A stretch of DNA of 64,000 nucleotides from positions 5,146,001-5,210,000 of the forward strand of contig NW_015622541.1 of the NCBI RefSeq assembly GCF_000835495.1, in the 5' to 3' direction. Under the pieces are notes generated by a model. That model saw only the letters and a program-made list of their open reading frames with translations. It had not been told where the DNA came from and searched no databases. The number at the start of each line of letters is the position of its first letter. The first letter of the stretch is position 1. The position numbers and the translations under genes are program-made. Source of the DNA: Cladophialophora immunda. Lineage: Eukaryota > Ascomycota > Eurotiomycetes > Chaetothyriales > Herpotrichiellaceae. Below, piece after piece: positions 9,685-20,623 of this stretch.

Positions 9685-12637
9685 TCAAATCTTGAGTCCG
9701 AGAGCCTCGCAACACTCAAAGCACTTGTTTAATGGGTCCGCAACGTCCTTTTGAAAGTCCAGCTGGTCGCGTTGGACTTGCTCGACTTCTACATCTCCCT
9801 CGCTGTCATCCGTCTCGGAAGACTCAAAATGTAGGCATTTCAAAACCGCTTGTTGGTAGTGTTTTCCCATCGCGTCTACAAGACTGCGATTGCACAGCCC
9901 AATATATTCTTTTCGCAGCTCGTCAGGCGAATGTTGGCTAAACTGCTTATTGTCATAGATGTTGCTGAGTGAATACCACAGGCCAATCTCCAGTAGCAGG
10001 AGACCCACAGAGTAGTAGTCGTGCGCTCGCTTTGCAATAGAGCGCTTGAGTCGATAGTCTGGGTGTAAGTATTCGAGAAATGAGTCGTTCAGGACAGGAC
10101 CTTGGGTATACTCGCCCCCTCTGCTCTTGCGGCTGTAGTCGAACCCGACGAGATAAGGGGCGCTGAAATCGATAGTTTCCCAACGACCTTCAGCGGCTGG
10201 AAAGAGTAAAACATTCAGGGACGAGATGCTCTTATGCACCCAACCCATCGTGTGGATGTTCTGGACGCATGCCACCAGCGTTTTCGCTAGCGTCAACTTC
10301 GTTCCTAACCCTGCGGCCAAAAGACGCGAGCTGCCGTGCTGGAAGAGTTTATTTAGCCGGAGGGGCAGAGTCTCGCTCCCAGGGAATGCAAAAACCAGTT
10401 GGAAGCGCTTTTTGTTGGCATCGTGACAGGACCCTAGGCAATCGAGCACCCGAAGTCCGGATGGCCTCGGGTGTGTTCTCAGCACTGCCACGAGATCGGA
10501 AACGCGACGGAACATGGATTCGATGGCTTTGTGGAACTCTGGACTGCGGCTGTCTGGAATCTTCTTCACCCAGTAGGGAATGTTCTCGACGAGAGTTTTC
10601 CACTCTTCACCCTCTTGGTGCCCATAGGTGTAGTAGAAGATTTCGGGACGGAAGCTTAAGTCTGTGGGTTTGGGGTCTTTCCGCAATAAGGACGATTGCA
10701 AACGGGGACTGTCGAATGAAGTATTCTCCTGTCTTTGCAAGAGTAGAGACATGTATTTCATGGCGGCGACAGCACCAACATCGCTGACCTCTTGCGTAGC
10801 GAAATCAGAAGTTGCGATTTCTTGCAGAGATCTGGCTGTTCGGCTGTGCGCCGTGAGTACACAGAATGTCTGATCGATTGAGAGTCTCGTCTGCTCTGAT
10901 AAAGGCCTCAAGAGATCGTCGATGGCTTGTCGTATCGTGTTCAGCCTGAAATCTTGGTTGTCTTCAGGCTTTTCGAACTGCGGCCCACCCGTGAATGCGT
11001 TGTAAGCAGATTGAAGGGTGGCATAAAAGTTCGATGTATGCGTGTGAACTTGGCTGTCGAGGTCCTTTTGTTTCAGCGCAATAGGGATAAGGCCCAGGCT
11101 CCCTCCCCATGCCAACAGACGGTTATATTCCAGGGAAATTCGAGTCAAAAAGACGCCACTGCCTACTAACCCTACAGATTTCAAATCATCTTCGATAGCT
11201 CTTTTCAGAGCTTCCAAAGCGGAGCGTATCGTGATGCGGGAGAGCTCCACCTCAATATCTTCTGCCTTGGGACGACTCTCAGGTTTGGGTTGGAAGGCAT
11301 TCCTCAGTAGCTGAAGCAGTTCCCCCATGCAGGAAAAGTGGTCCGCATTCGCAATCGATTGAAGATAGCTGTCAGTGCCGGGGCTCAATGAACCTCCATC
11401 ATGAAAGCACCGCTCGGGTCCATACTCGCCGTTGTGTACTCGAGCCTGTCGAAACTCCAAGACCCCATCCTTTCCTTTGACCATGTAAACTGCAACTTCC
11501 GCCGAGACGCAGCTGAAAGACCATATATCATTGGCTCGGCTCACGAGACCGTGAACCCACGACTTCGGATCCCTACATTCGGGACCACCATATTCATATG
11601 TAGTGTTCTTCCAACAAGTGCTGGTCTCTTCCAGCACGTCCTTTAGCTTCGCCGTGCCGAAATCAGCCAGTATAAAGTCAGGCCCACGAACCAGGACATT
11701 TCTTGGCTTTATGTCGTGATGATATCCGTGCATGGTAGCCTGATTCCAACCGCTGGATTGCTCTGGTCTTGGACGAAAGTTGTGGAGGAACGATAAGCCG
11801 CTCACCAGCCCTTTCATAGCATTGAAGAATGTGAAGTCAGATTGAAAGTGTTCAGGTCGACTTGGGCTCAGGAGCAGAACGTGGAGATCCGAATCAGCAG
11901 GGAAGAACAGAAGGTTGGTAACGCCATGGTGGGTGTAACAAGTCAATAACTCAACGATATTCGGGTGTCTCAGGCTTCTGAGAACGAAAAGCAACTCGGC
12001 CTCCGCGGACTTGTCTTGTGCATCAGGGTCCAGCTCCTTCCTAACGGCTCTTACCACCTGAGACGAGGGTTAGCTGACAAGCGATGTGCTATGAAGAGTT
12101 ACAAACCCCTGAATTCTTCGATGGCCGAACAAGACGCTGGTGAGCAGGATGGATGTCAACTGCGTAGACTGTAGAAAAGCCACCCCCACCAATCCTTTCC
12201 TGCTTAACGTATGGGAGAACATGCATATCTTGGAGGTTCCTGTGAAAGGTGCTGCTTTGGAGGATATACGCTTTGTACTGGAATTGAAGTCGGTAGAAGT
12301 GTGCAGCCACCTCTGGGAATATGTCGGCCAGGACGGTTTCCGATATTGTCAGGCTGGAATCCAAGCAATTGTTTTCGATGCAATCGGAGAGATATCTCTC
12401 GCAATTCAGCTCCAACAATATTGAGAAGACTTTCATGCCTTGTTCGACGACAATATTTGCAGCATCGTCACGCTTGTGCGGTGGAATGTTGAATGTGGGA
12501 TCAGCCAGGGCATCGGTCACGGTTTGAATGTCGAGGATTGCAGACAGAGAGCCTTCGGGCATGAAAGCGCTCCATGGCAGACCGACCGGGTGAATTTTCG
12601 CTTGGAGGATTTGCGCCTTGAGGCGTGCCACTGCCAT
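9685..12637 (-). CDS. Tandem kinase / pseudokinase protein
   Basis: Two exons, 12637-12107 and 12057-9685, joined by a 49-nt intron (donor GTTTGT), give 967 residues. An N-terminal helical part precedes kinase domain 1, with glycine loop RIGGGGFSTVYAV (about 148-160), HHDIKPRN at 290-297 and ADFG near 308-311. The ATP-binding Lys of VAIK is apparently Arg 183 (RAVRK). Residues about 467-650 include LEYNRLLAWGGSLGL, reminiscent of the RL..WG pattern of HeLo domains. The C-terminal part (about 720-940) has LVFAFPG and MGWVHKSISSLNVLLF, the fungal HeLo-associated kinase-like fold in which HRD is replaced by HKS, so it is probably catalytically dead. Those HeLo/kinase-like families act in allorecognition and cell death; whether this protein does is inference. 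Confidence 0.7.
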
Positions 12638-12944
12638 CTTGAAACCCGGTTTGAGGATAGCCTATCGCCAAGCAGTACGGAAAGCGGCGAGGGTCTTTTG
12701 CCGAGAGACGTTGCCGTTGCGAGTGCTTCATGCAGTACTGAGTAGCACGGAAAGGATGGAAAATGGAGCGACACTGTGTGGGAGAAGAGTCGGGGAGTGA
12801 TGAAGGCGGGGTGGGAACAGCCTGCAACCCGGAGAGGCTGCGCTAGGCTTTATTGGGTAAGGGTTTAGGCACTAATGCAAGAGGCTCGCGTGCCCGCTGG
12901 CCTGATGGAACCGGCTCCAGTCAACCCAACGATAAAAATCCCAG

Positions 12945-14801
12945 ATGGCGAATACCACGGCTCAGTTCCCTTGCGAAGAGTATCCCTGTGGCCTTCCTGC
13001 TTCACTTTTCGAAGGAGACAGAGAGATCCTCTTGGCCACTTTACGGGCAGAATCTGCCCGCTTGTTTTCAGGCCAAGACAATATTGAAGTGTGGAAATCG
13101 ACTGAAGTGATCACAGGTAAGAGATGAACGATCTCCTCTCCCTTCCTTCTACCACGACCGAACTTTCTTATTCATTTTACTGAAGTGCGGACAGAACCAG
13201 AACATGACCGCATCACACTCAGACGGGAAGCATTTTCCTGGGTTCGCATCTCCTGGGATCTTCACTACGGTCTGCTGACAGGCCCAGCCTAGTTTTGACT
13301 TGAATCCCAAATTCTGCACCTAGTATCTCTGAGATGACCAGCCTGATGTTCAATTTAACTCACCCATTGTCAGCTTCGTACACCAACCCTCGTCCTGGGG
13401 CTACCTGCAGATATCTCGAGCGACTCTTCAACGATTGCTCTACACTCACGAAATCTCACCTGTGGTCCTGGAAGGTGTCTTCGCGTTCGGCTCGAAAATC
13501 ACGGGAGAAGATGATCCATACTTCAGCCTGTGCAGCTGGAAGACCAAAGAACAACCAGTCCAAAACGCTGCGGGGGTTGAGAAGAGATGGAGCTCGGGTA
13601 ACGGACCAAGTCTCAGCCACCGCCTCTGAGTGAAACTGACGGCGAGCGTAGAAATTTGTTATCTCCTGCGTTACTACGACAAGCACGGCCGCTCAGATCT
13701 CAAAAATGCATGGTCTCTCAGGCAAACAATGGTCTATCAAAGGCAGTCACATCATGAAGGCCAGTCGATATGGCTGTTCATCCAGCCGTCTCAACGTTGT
13801 AAAGACATGTTGTGGAGAGCCTTCCCCAAACAGAACCATTTCCTCAGCGCCCACCTCCTGATCCTGAGAGCCAATTTATCGGGCTGGAGATCATATCTGA
13901 ATGACACAAGGAGATCTCTCGCAGATTACGTGAGTCCGGCGACATTCCACGATCATCCCTCCGTCTGACCGAATAATTTGATTGTAGACCGAGAAAGCGA
14001 CCAAATCATCCTTGGAGTTCAGAGACGTCGACTATGATACTGGTTTCAAGGACAGTCAGCGACTCCGAGAGCTGTGTCACAATCTCCGCGTGGCTCAGAC
14101 TATACTCGACTCTGTCCTCGACATTGCGCGCACAATCCAAAAGATCTGTCACGAAGCACCATCCTCAGCCGCGAGCAAGCCCAACGCTACCAAAGAGTTA
14201 CTAGCAGACGTGGAGGTCGAGATACAGCGAATCATGGGGTTCAAGCGGACGGCTTGTGCTCTGCACGAACAGGCGGAGGGTACTTCGCAGCTCGTAAGTC
14301 CGGAAAACCGATACGAAACACCTACTCACCAAACCACAACAGCTGCTCAAACTTCTCGAATATCGCAAAGCAGACTTGCAGACCGCCCACACCGTGGCAC
14401 TGCGGAACATGGCTCAGGCAGCGAACGATCAGAGCAACAGCCTGCGCCAACTGACCGAGCAGACAAACAGAGATTCACGGTCCGTCAAGATCTTGACATT
14501 CGTGGCCATGATGTATCTGCCTGCCAGCTTGATCGCCGTAAGTATAGCGATTTTGATTTCGACCAATTTCAAACAAGTCATCTTCTGACTTCATATTACC
14601 CCGGCTCAGGCACTGTTCTCTACGGACCTAATTCACGTCCCGGCCACGAATGCGGGTCATTCACCGCAACATCTGGTGGTGAGCAGTTCAATATGGATCT
14701 ACGTGTTGGCGAGCATTGCATTGACGATCTGCACACTGGGTCTGAGTGTGCTGTTCGACAACACGGAACTCTGGCGGAAGATTAGAAGAATTTGGCATTA
14801 A
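12945..14801 (+). CDS. CorA-like Mg2+ transporter-domain membrane protein
   Basis: ATG 12945 starts MANTTAQFPCEEYPCGLPA. Later exons are firm: one ending 13597 (containing WGYLQISRATLQRLLYTHE and GVFAFGSKITGEDDPYF), then 13652-13929, 13988-14293, 14343-14537 and 14610-14801, all in phase. The route between 13117 and about 13390 is unresolved, because the candidate exon with RITLRREAFSWVRISWD runs into a stop. The C-terminal half has a long coiled helix (LRNMAQAANDQSNSLRQLTE) followed by SVKILTFVAMMYLPASLIA and a second membrane helix (WIYVLASIALTICTLGLSVL), the two-helix end of fungal CorA-like proteins. The GMN motif of true CorA channels is not evident, so ion transport is not assured. The stop is 17 bases from that of the convergent kinase-TPR gene. 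Confidence 0.7.
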
Positions 14802-14818
14802 GGAAAACCATTCGGTCG

Positions 14819-17800
14819 TCAATATTCCAATCGTTGTCCCGTCCCGATGATGCTCACAGAAACAGCTCCGCCACCGGCCTTCTTGATTGCAACAATTTTA
14901 TTCCTCAATTCGTCCGCCTCGTGGCTCTTCCCCTGTGATTCGAGGATGCCCGCAAGGGCAATCATGCGAATCTGCGTCGAAGGATGCGTTTCCCCGCGCA
15001 CTCGAATCATACCATCCAATGCTTCCCTTGCGAGCTGCTCTGCATCCCGCAACTTGCCAAATTCTCTCAATGTCAAGGCGAGATTTCCCATCACAATGAG
15101 CGTGGTTGGGTGATTGTTGCCTAGAACTTCTCTCAAGGACGCAAGCGTGGCAACCTCAAGTGCCTCTGCTTCCGCCCACCGCTTCTGATCTTTGAAAGTC
15201 GAAGCGAGATTCGCGACTCGCTCCAGGGTATCGGGATGCATTTCGCCCAGCGAGCTCTTGCTCAGTTCCACGACACGGGACTCCAGCGCCTCAGCCTCGT
15301 CGAAGCGACCTTGAGCAGAGATATCCGCGGCCAGGGCGGACATCGTGTTGATGGTTTCGGGATTTGTCTCGCCCAGGTCATCTGTCTGCGTTGCCAGAAG
15401 TTCGGCATATGCCTTCTCCGCGTCTGCAAATCGCCCGAGGGTATGATCGATAGAGGCAAGCAATGATAAGCTTAGGAGCGACTGCGGGTGCCGGGGACCA
15501 AGTAGGGATTTTCTCATGTTGGAGACTCTGAGTCCCAGAGTTTGGGCCTCGGCCAGCTTTCCCTGCTCTTTGTATATGAGCGCAAGATTGTTCTTCGCGG
15601 TGAGGGTGTATGGATGCATCTCATCGAACAACTTTTCGAACAGGGTCGCTGCAGTTGTGGCTGCTTCTTCGGCAGCTTGCAGCCTTCCTTGCTTACGATA
15701 TGTCATGGCGAGGTTCGCCAATGTGATGATGGCGTCAACGTGTTGTTCGCCGGATGCCTCCTTCTCTTTCTCAATGATCTCGAGGTATAGCTGTTCCGCC
15801 TCCTTCCAGTGTCCCAGGTCCAGCAATGTCGATGCAAGATTCCCCTTGGCCGCCAAAACATCGTAGTGTTCGGTACCTAGAGTCTGAGCCATTGCAGCTA
15901 TCAGTGTTTGGGACATGATCTTGGCATCCTCCAGCCGGCCCAGGCCTCGGTATATCGAAACCATGTTCTTCATACTGGTCAGGGTTTCCGGATTGTCCTT
16001 TTCGAAGTGGAGGACCCTGCATTCCAAGATATGCCGTTCAATCTTCTCGGCTTCACGCCACCTTTGTTCCTCTCTCAAAATCGAGGACAGGGTTGATTTG
16101 AGTGCCAGTGAGACTGGATGCGCGTCGCCGAAAGTAGCCCCGACGTCGCCGACTTCTCGTGCGTGTGAATTTAATGCTTCCTCCAAAATGCCTCGCTGCC
16201 GATAAGCCTGAGCGAAACTCATAGTTCTGATATGTCCTATCCCCCACAGCTCCTTGAATCTGCCTTCCTGCCAGAAGCCTTCCGAGAGGTCTTGCTTTGC
16301 CATCTCAATTTCTTGGGCAAGGTCGACCTCACTTCTCAGGCTATGTTGTAACCATTCGGAAGCAGTCTTTTCGTCTCGACCAATGCCAAATCCGGTAGCA
16401 TAGCAGAAAGCTAGTTGAAATGCCGCAGCAGGTGCACAGTCCGTGGCACATAACTCACAGGTGTTGTTCGTAGCCGCGCGCTCAAAGTTCTCAACGATCT
16501 GACATCGAATGCTGCGCTCTGAAAATGCAAGTTGCAGCATGGAACGACTCATCTGCCAACAAATCAGACATTTGCTGTATTCCAAGGCACGGAAACATTT
16601 CAGACCTTAAACGAGCGACTCAGTTTACCAGAGAGTATAGGGTCGAGATGGACATCAAATTCGACCTGAGTGGGGGAGACCTGAGTGTCACACTGCGACG
16701 TGAGTGAAAGCAGTTTCCGACTTTCAAGTCGCCGCGCATCTGTTTTGAAAGCCAAAACACCGGCAAAGAAGTCCTGCAGTAAAGCTCGCTTCGCCTGATC
16801 GAGAGATAGCAGACGCGAAACAGCGGCCTCCACTGCAGGAAGTATTCTTTCTTCCTTTTTCCACGGCCAAATTCGTGCCCTGGTAGAATCACTGGTACCA
16901 ATTTGAAGAATTTCGAGGAGCTGGCCATCCGGATCGTCTACATCATTGTTTGCGGTCCCTACCGTTGATCCACAGAAAAGGATGAACACAAAGACCAGCC
17001 CCAAGGAGTATATGTCGGCCTTTATAGCGTGGGCAAGGCTCATAGGTCGATCGTGCCATTCTGGAGCTGCCCAGATACCCGGATCCGGTAGAATGACAAG
17101 GTCAGCCTTTGTTGCTCCGAGGCAGGAATACCCGAAATCTGCAACCTGTGCGACTGGTTGGCCATCGGAGTCAGAGAATACCAGTATATTCTCAGGCTTG
17201 ATATCTCCGTGTATTATATCTGGCCATACAGGTCAGGCGGGACACTCCATCTTACCACTATACAATGAACGTACCTGAAGCATGAAGGGCCTGGATCCCC
17301 GACATGACACCGACGCACAACTGAATTCTATCCTCAACAGACAGCAAGATGCCCTGCTCGGAGTCCAGAAATTGCCGCAAATCGCCTAGCGGTGCTTTTT
17401 CCGAAACTAAGACTGGCCAGATGTTCCCCGACTGCTGATCCACCTCCCAGCAGACTCCCATGAGCTTGGCCACGTTCGGGTGCCTGCGGATTTGGGCATT
17501 CTGAAGAATGAGGAGCGCCGAGATCAGTGCCCTGAAGCCCTTCTCCGGCGCATCCTTGTCTTTGATCCTCTTGAAAGCGAAGTTCGTCTGCAAATCGACG
17601 AGTGACTGGTTGACCTCAGCCTCGCCACCTTCTCCCAGAGACTGTAAGGCTGAATGCCAGGTGATTGGTAGGAAATCTGTCCGTGTGGACTGAGCAATGG
17701 ACAGAAATGAGATGAGATCGTAATGCTCCTTCGGCTGTGGCTGCTTGGGCGGTACGGTCGGCACCAAAGCAGCGCTTTCGAAGGAAATGTCATCCACAGA

Positions 17801-17842
17801 GAAGGCCGGAAGGAGATCTATCGCAAGATAGGAGGAGGTCAT
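14819..17842 (-). CDS. Protein kinase - Sel1 - TPR protein (paralogue 2)
   Basis: Exons 17842-17275, 17219-16606 and 16552-14819 give 971 residues. The second junction uses a weak donor, GTCTGA. Kinase domain (about 70-330): Lys 91 (FAFKRI), HGDIKPENILVF at 193-204, ADFG at 216-219 and an APEWHD activation-segment end. A linker (SFKMSRSMLQLAFSE) leads to a Sel1-like unit (APAAAFQLAFCYATGFGIG) and about ten kinesin-light-chain-type TPRs with LGxxHPxT signatures (about 460-960). Architecture, strand and HGD variant match the gene at 5.4-8.7 kb, but the two have diverged, so the duplication is not recent. A cytoplasmic adaptor-kinase is the likely class; ligand and targets are unknown. Confidence 0.75.
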
Positions 17843-18651
17843 TTCAGTGATGGGGCCCTAAGGCAGGTACTTCGGGATAGCATCGCCCACGGGATTGAGC
17901 TGAACAAACAGTGTGAAGTGAAGAATGCCAGTCAGGCTCCAGCCTGATCAAGCTTGAAAAAGTGAGGGATGATTAAGCTGTTGATAAGGCTAGCCAACGA
18001 CACTCAGCTTTGAGATGCGCCGCGACGCTACGCTCGTATTCTCACTCGCTTCGGCAGATTCACGGGCAATGTCTCTACTGCAGAAGATGTTAGTTGGCAG
18101 GCATTTCGGCGACTCACACAGCGATGCTAAACCGAGTTTTGGCGCTACTGAATACATCACAATTATTTGTCACAGCCCGTCTCGCCATCAAGGCGTAGAA
18201 CACCCCAACCGAACCCATCGATTGTCGCAGCCTCACAACACGCACTGCCAACGGGTCTTGTATTGGTTCGTCCTGGTCAAAAGGACGCCGTTTTCTCCTA
18301 GGAGCCGTTCGTCCTTGTCTTGTAATCCCCCCCTCTTCTACTGTCTCAGCGCAGCCGAAGCCTTCAGCTCGCCCCCCGTTAATCGTCCTAAGATGTCTGT
18401 CCCAACGCAGATCTGAAAGGCAGTAGCAAAGAGGAATAAGTCACCAGTGCTGATCGAGAGAGACCCCAGTCGAATAGGATATCAGGCCATAGGACGCGGA
18501 GTGGAGGAGGACACTATTGCACTGTTCCAACAACATGTATGCTTATCGGAAATCGGGGAATTTTCGACTGTTCACAGGAAAGAAGGCAGCAAGCTCAGGT
18601 CTAACATTCATATCAAAATGGAAGCGAACACAAACAGTTTCATTCAATTCA
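17843..18651. other. Intergenic, no gene recognised
   Basis: About 800 bases with no recognisable coding sequence, containing the promoter side of the kinase-TPR gene (start 17842) and the 3' side of the gene ending at 18652. Confidence 0.45.
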
Positions 18652-19893
18652 TCAAAGTTGCACAGTCTTGCCCCACATATCGTCGATCGTGCCAAAATCC
18701 AGAACACGCACCATGCCACCCAGTATGACGATTGGCTCCAAGAACAGCACCTTCTTGACCTGCGCGCCTAGATCGTGGAGCTCACGTTTCCAGTTATCGG
18801 CCGGGAGACCGCTGTAGCCGTCCAGCGTCCTTTGCACCAGGACCTGGGGACTGACCGGATACGACGGGTCGGTGAAGTCGCTCTCTCCAATTCCACACTG
18901 AAAGTCCTTCTCAAACATGAAATACCTGGTGATGCGCTCTTTCAAACCACGTTTGTGGATCCCGTCAAGCTCCGGGGCCGCTTCAACGGTGGCGATGATG
19001 TCGTTCAAGAACGATTTGTCCTCGTCGTTTCGGGAGAGGAACTTGCTCTTGAGGACGCTGGCTTTTTTGAGCCACCTGTACGTCAGCAGCAGCGGCTTCG
19101 TCGGGTTCTGTATCTTGATCATGTTTGAGACCAGGAGTTCCATCTGGTCGCGCTTGTCCTTCGATGTCCCCGGCTTCGGCCACGCAAGCTTCGTGTCCGA
19201 TATGCCATGCTCTAGCACGTTGGAATAGGTTGCCCACACCGTGCCCTTGTCAAGATGCTGCCCGAGACTTCCAAACGGTACTCTCGGGCTCATTGTCTGC
19301 TTCTTTCCTTTGGCTGTGAACGTCGCTACCGTCTTGCCGTCGACTTCGGTCCAAGCCAGTTTTCCGAATGGGAGGACGCACTCTTTCGAGTCGGCGCACC
19401 GCTTTAGGACCTTGACGACATGCGTTGGCTCCTCTTGCTCTCGGTAGATGTTGATGATGTGGCAGATGACCTCGCCAGCGACTTCCATGGCCATTCCCCC
19501 ATTTCGCAACGGGACTTGACCATCGGTGGCGGGTCTCCAGTCGAGGATGTCCAGTCCCGGCCGGATGCTCAGTGCGTGAAGCAAGTGTGGCCATCCGGCA
19601 GTTGCAGTACAGTCTCCAGTGGGTGTGAAGACACCGTCGTGTTGGACCAGATGGGCTTTGAAAGCCTCAGCCTCGAGAAACGGAATGCCGCAGCCTTTCA
19701 CCTTGAAAGCCTCGCCAGTCCACTCGCCCAAGCTTTCCTTCAGCACTTTATTTTTTGCCGTATGCTCCAAAATAGCTGCAATTGGCTCTCTCACTAGAGT
19801 GATCAAGGCACCTGCAACCGTAATGGTCTGATTGACGTCCTCCAACCCGCGCCGGTACGTATAAGGCTCATCAGGCTGTGCAGAGGTGGTCAT
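18652..19893 (-). CDS. Hypothetical protein, 413 residues
   Basis: A long uninterrupted frame with balanced composition and no recognised domain. The first in-frame ATG is at 19893 (MTTSAQPDEPYTYRRGLED). The frame stays open upstream to about 19989 without another ATG, so an extra 5' exon is possible. Near the N-terminus TITVAGALITLVREPIAAIL may be a hydrophobic helix. The rest is soluble-looking, with KGCGIPFLEAEAFKAHLVQH and, near the C-terminus, VLFLEPIVILGGMVRVLDFG. No catalytic motif was identified. It lies between the kinase island and the catabolic cluster and lacks the TTGCCGG motif upstream, so it is probably outside the cluster. Confidence 0.6.
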   Translation of the reverse strand: MTTSAQPDEPYTYRRGLEDVNQTITVAGALITLVREPIAAILEHTAKNKVLKESLGEWTGEAFKVKGCGIPFLEAEAFKAHLVQHDGVFTPTGDCTATAGWPHLLHALSIRPGLDILDWRPATDGQVPLRNGGMAMEVAGEVICHIINIYREQEEPTHVVKVLKRCADSKECVLPFGKLAWTEVDGKTVATFTAKGKKQTMSPRVPFGSLGQHLDKGTVWATYSNVLEHGISDTKLAWPKPGTSKDKRDQMELLVSNMIKIQNPTKPLLLTYRWLKKASVLKSKFLSRNDEDKSFLNDIIATVEAAPELDGIHKRGLKERITRYFMFEKDFQCGIGESDFTDPSYPVSPQVLVQRTLDGYSGLPADNWKRELHDLGAQVKKVLFLEPIVILGGMVRVLDFGTIDDMWGKTVQL

Positions 19894-20623
19894 CTTCACT
19901 GGTGTGGTATCAGCGATGTCGGCACTCGACACTTTAGGTACACGTTTATGTAGTGTCAGACGAACCTCCTCGGCTTCATGCCAATTCAAAGAGACACTGG
20001 AAAGTGGTTTTCAGCCCTTCTATATTGCTCGACACTTCTCCTGACCTGATGCCTGAGGCGAAGTCCAGAGCGGACTAGCCTTCCAACTTTGCCTATGGTG
20101 AAGCAATACCTTCTGTGGCGCAGTCGGACATGTGGACAGATTCATCGCGAGGAGCAAATAGACCTAGGTAGCATCACGTGAAAACCTTATTCACTCATCT
20201 TCTCGGACTTGTTGAGCACGCTCCTTCAGATCATTCTGGTCAATGCAGTTCGATGGACGGTCTTTTCCCGCTGCTCTAGAGACAAGACACCTCTTGCTCT
20301 CCTGTCAGGCTATCGATCCGATACTTTGGGCCCCATTTAGAATTATGGAAGCTAGGCAGCGGCTTAAATTCATGCGAGAAGATTTTGAACAGGCTACAGC
20401 AGGGGCGGCCCCCTGCATTCATACGGCTGATACTTCGGCAGGAAGACCAATTTTGAGCGAAGATCTGTTCTGTCCTTTTTGCAAGCTCACAGAAAATATC
20501 GTCGATGATGGAGCCTTACTCTTTTTCCAGGCCCGCATGTCTCAAACGGCGTGCAGCACTTTCAATCGGATCACCAGCAGGAAAGGTATCTCCAAGTATT
20601 CCATAATGACAGTGTTCTGAGCG
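19894..20623. other. Intergenic, no gene recognised
   Basis: Upstream of the hypothetical gene and downstream of the MFS gene ending at 20624. It contains a CACGTG box at 20175-20180. Reading frames here look like chance openings. Confidence 0.4.
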
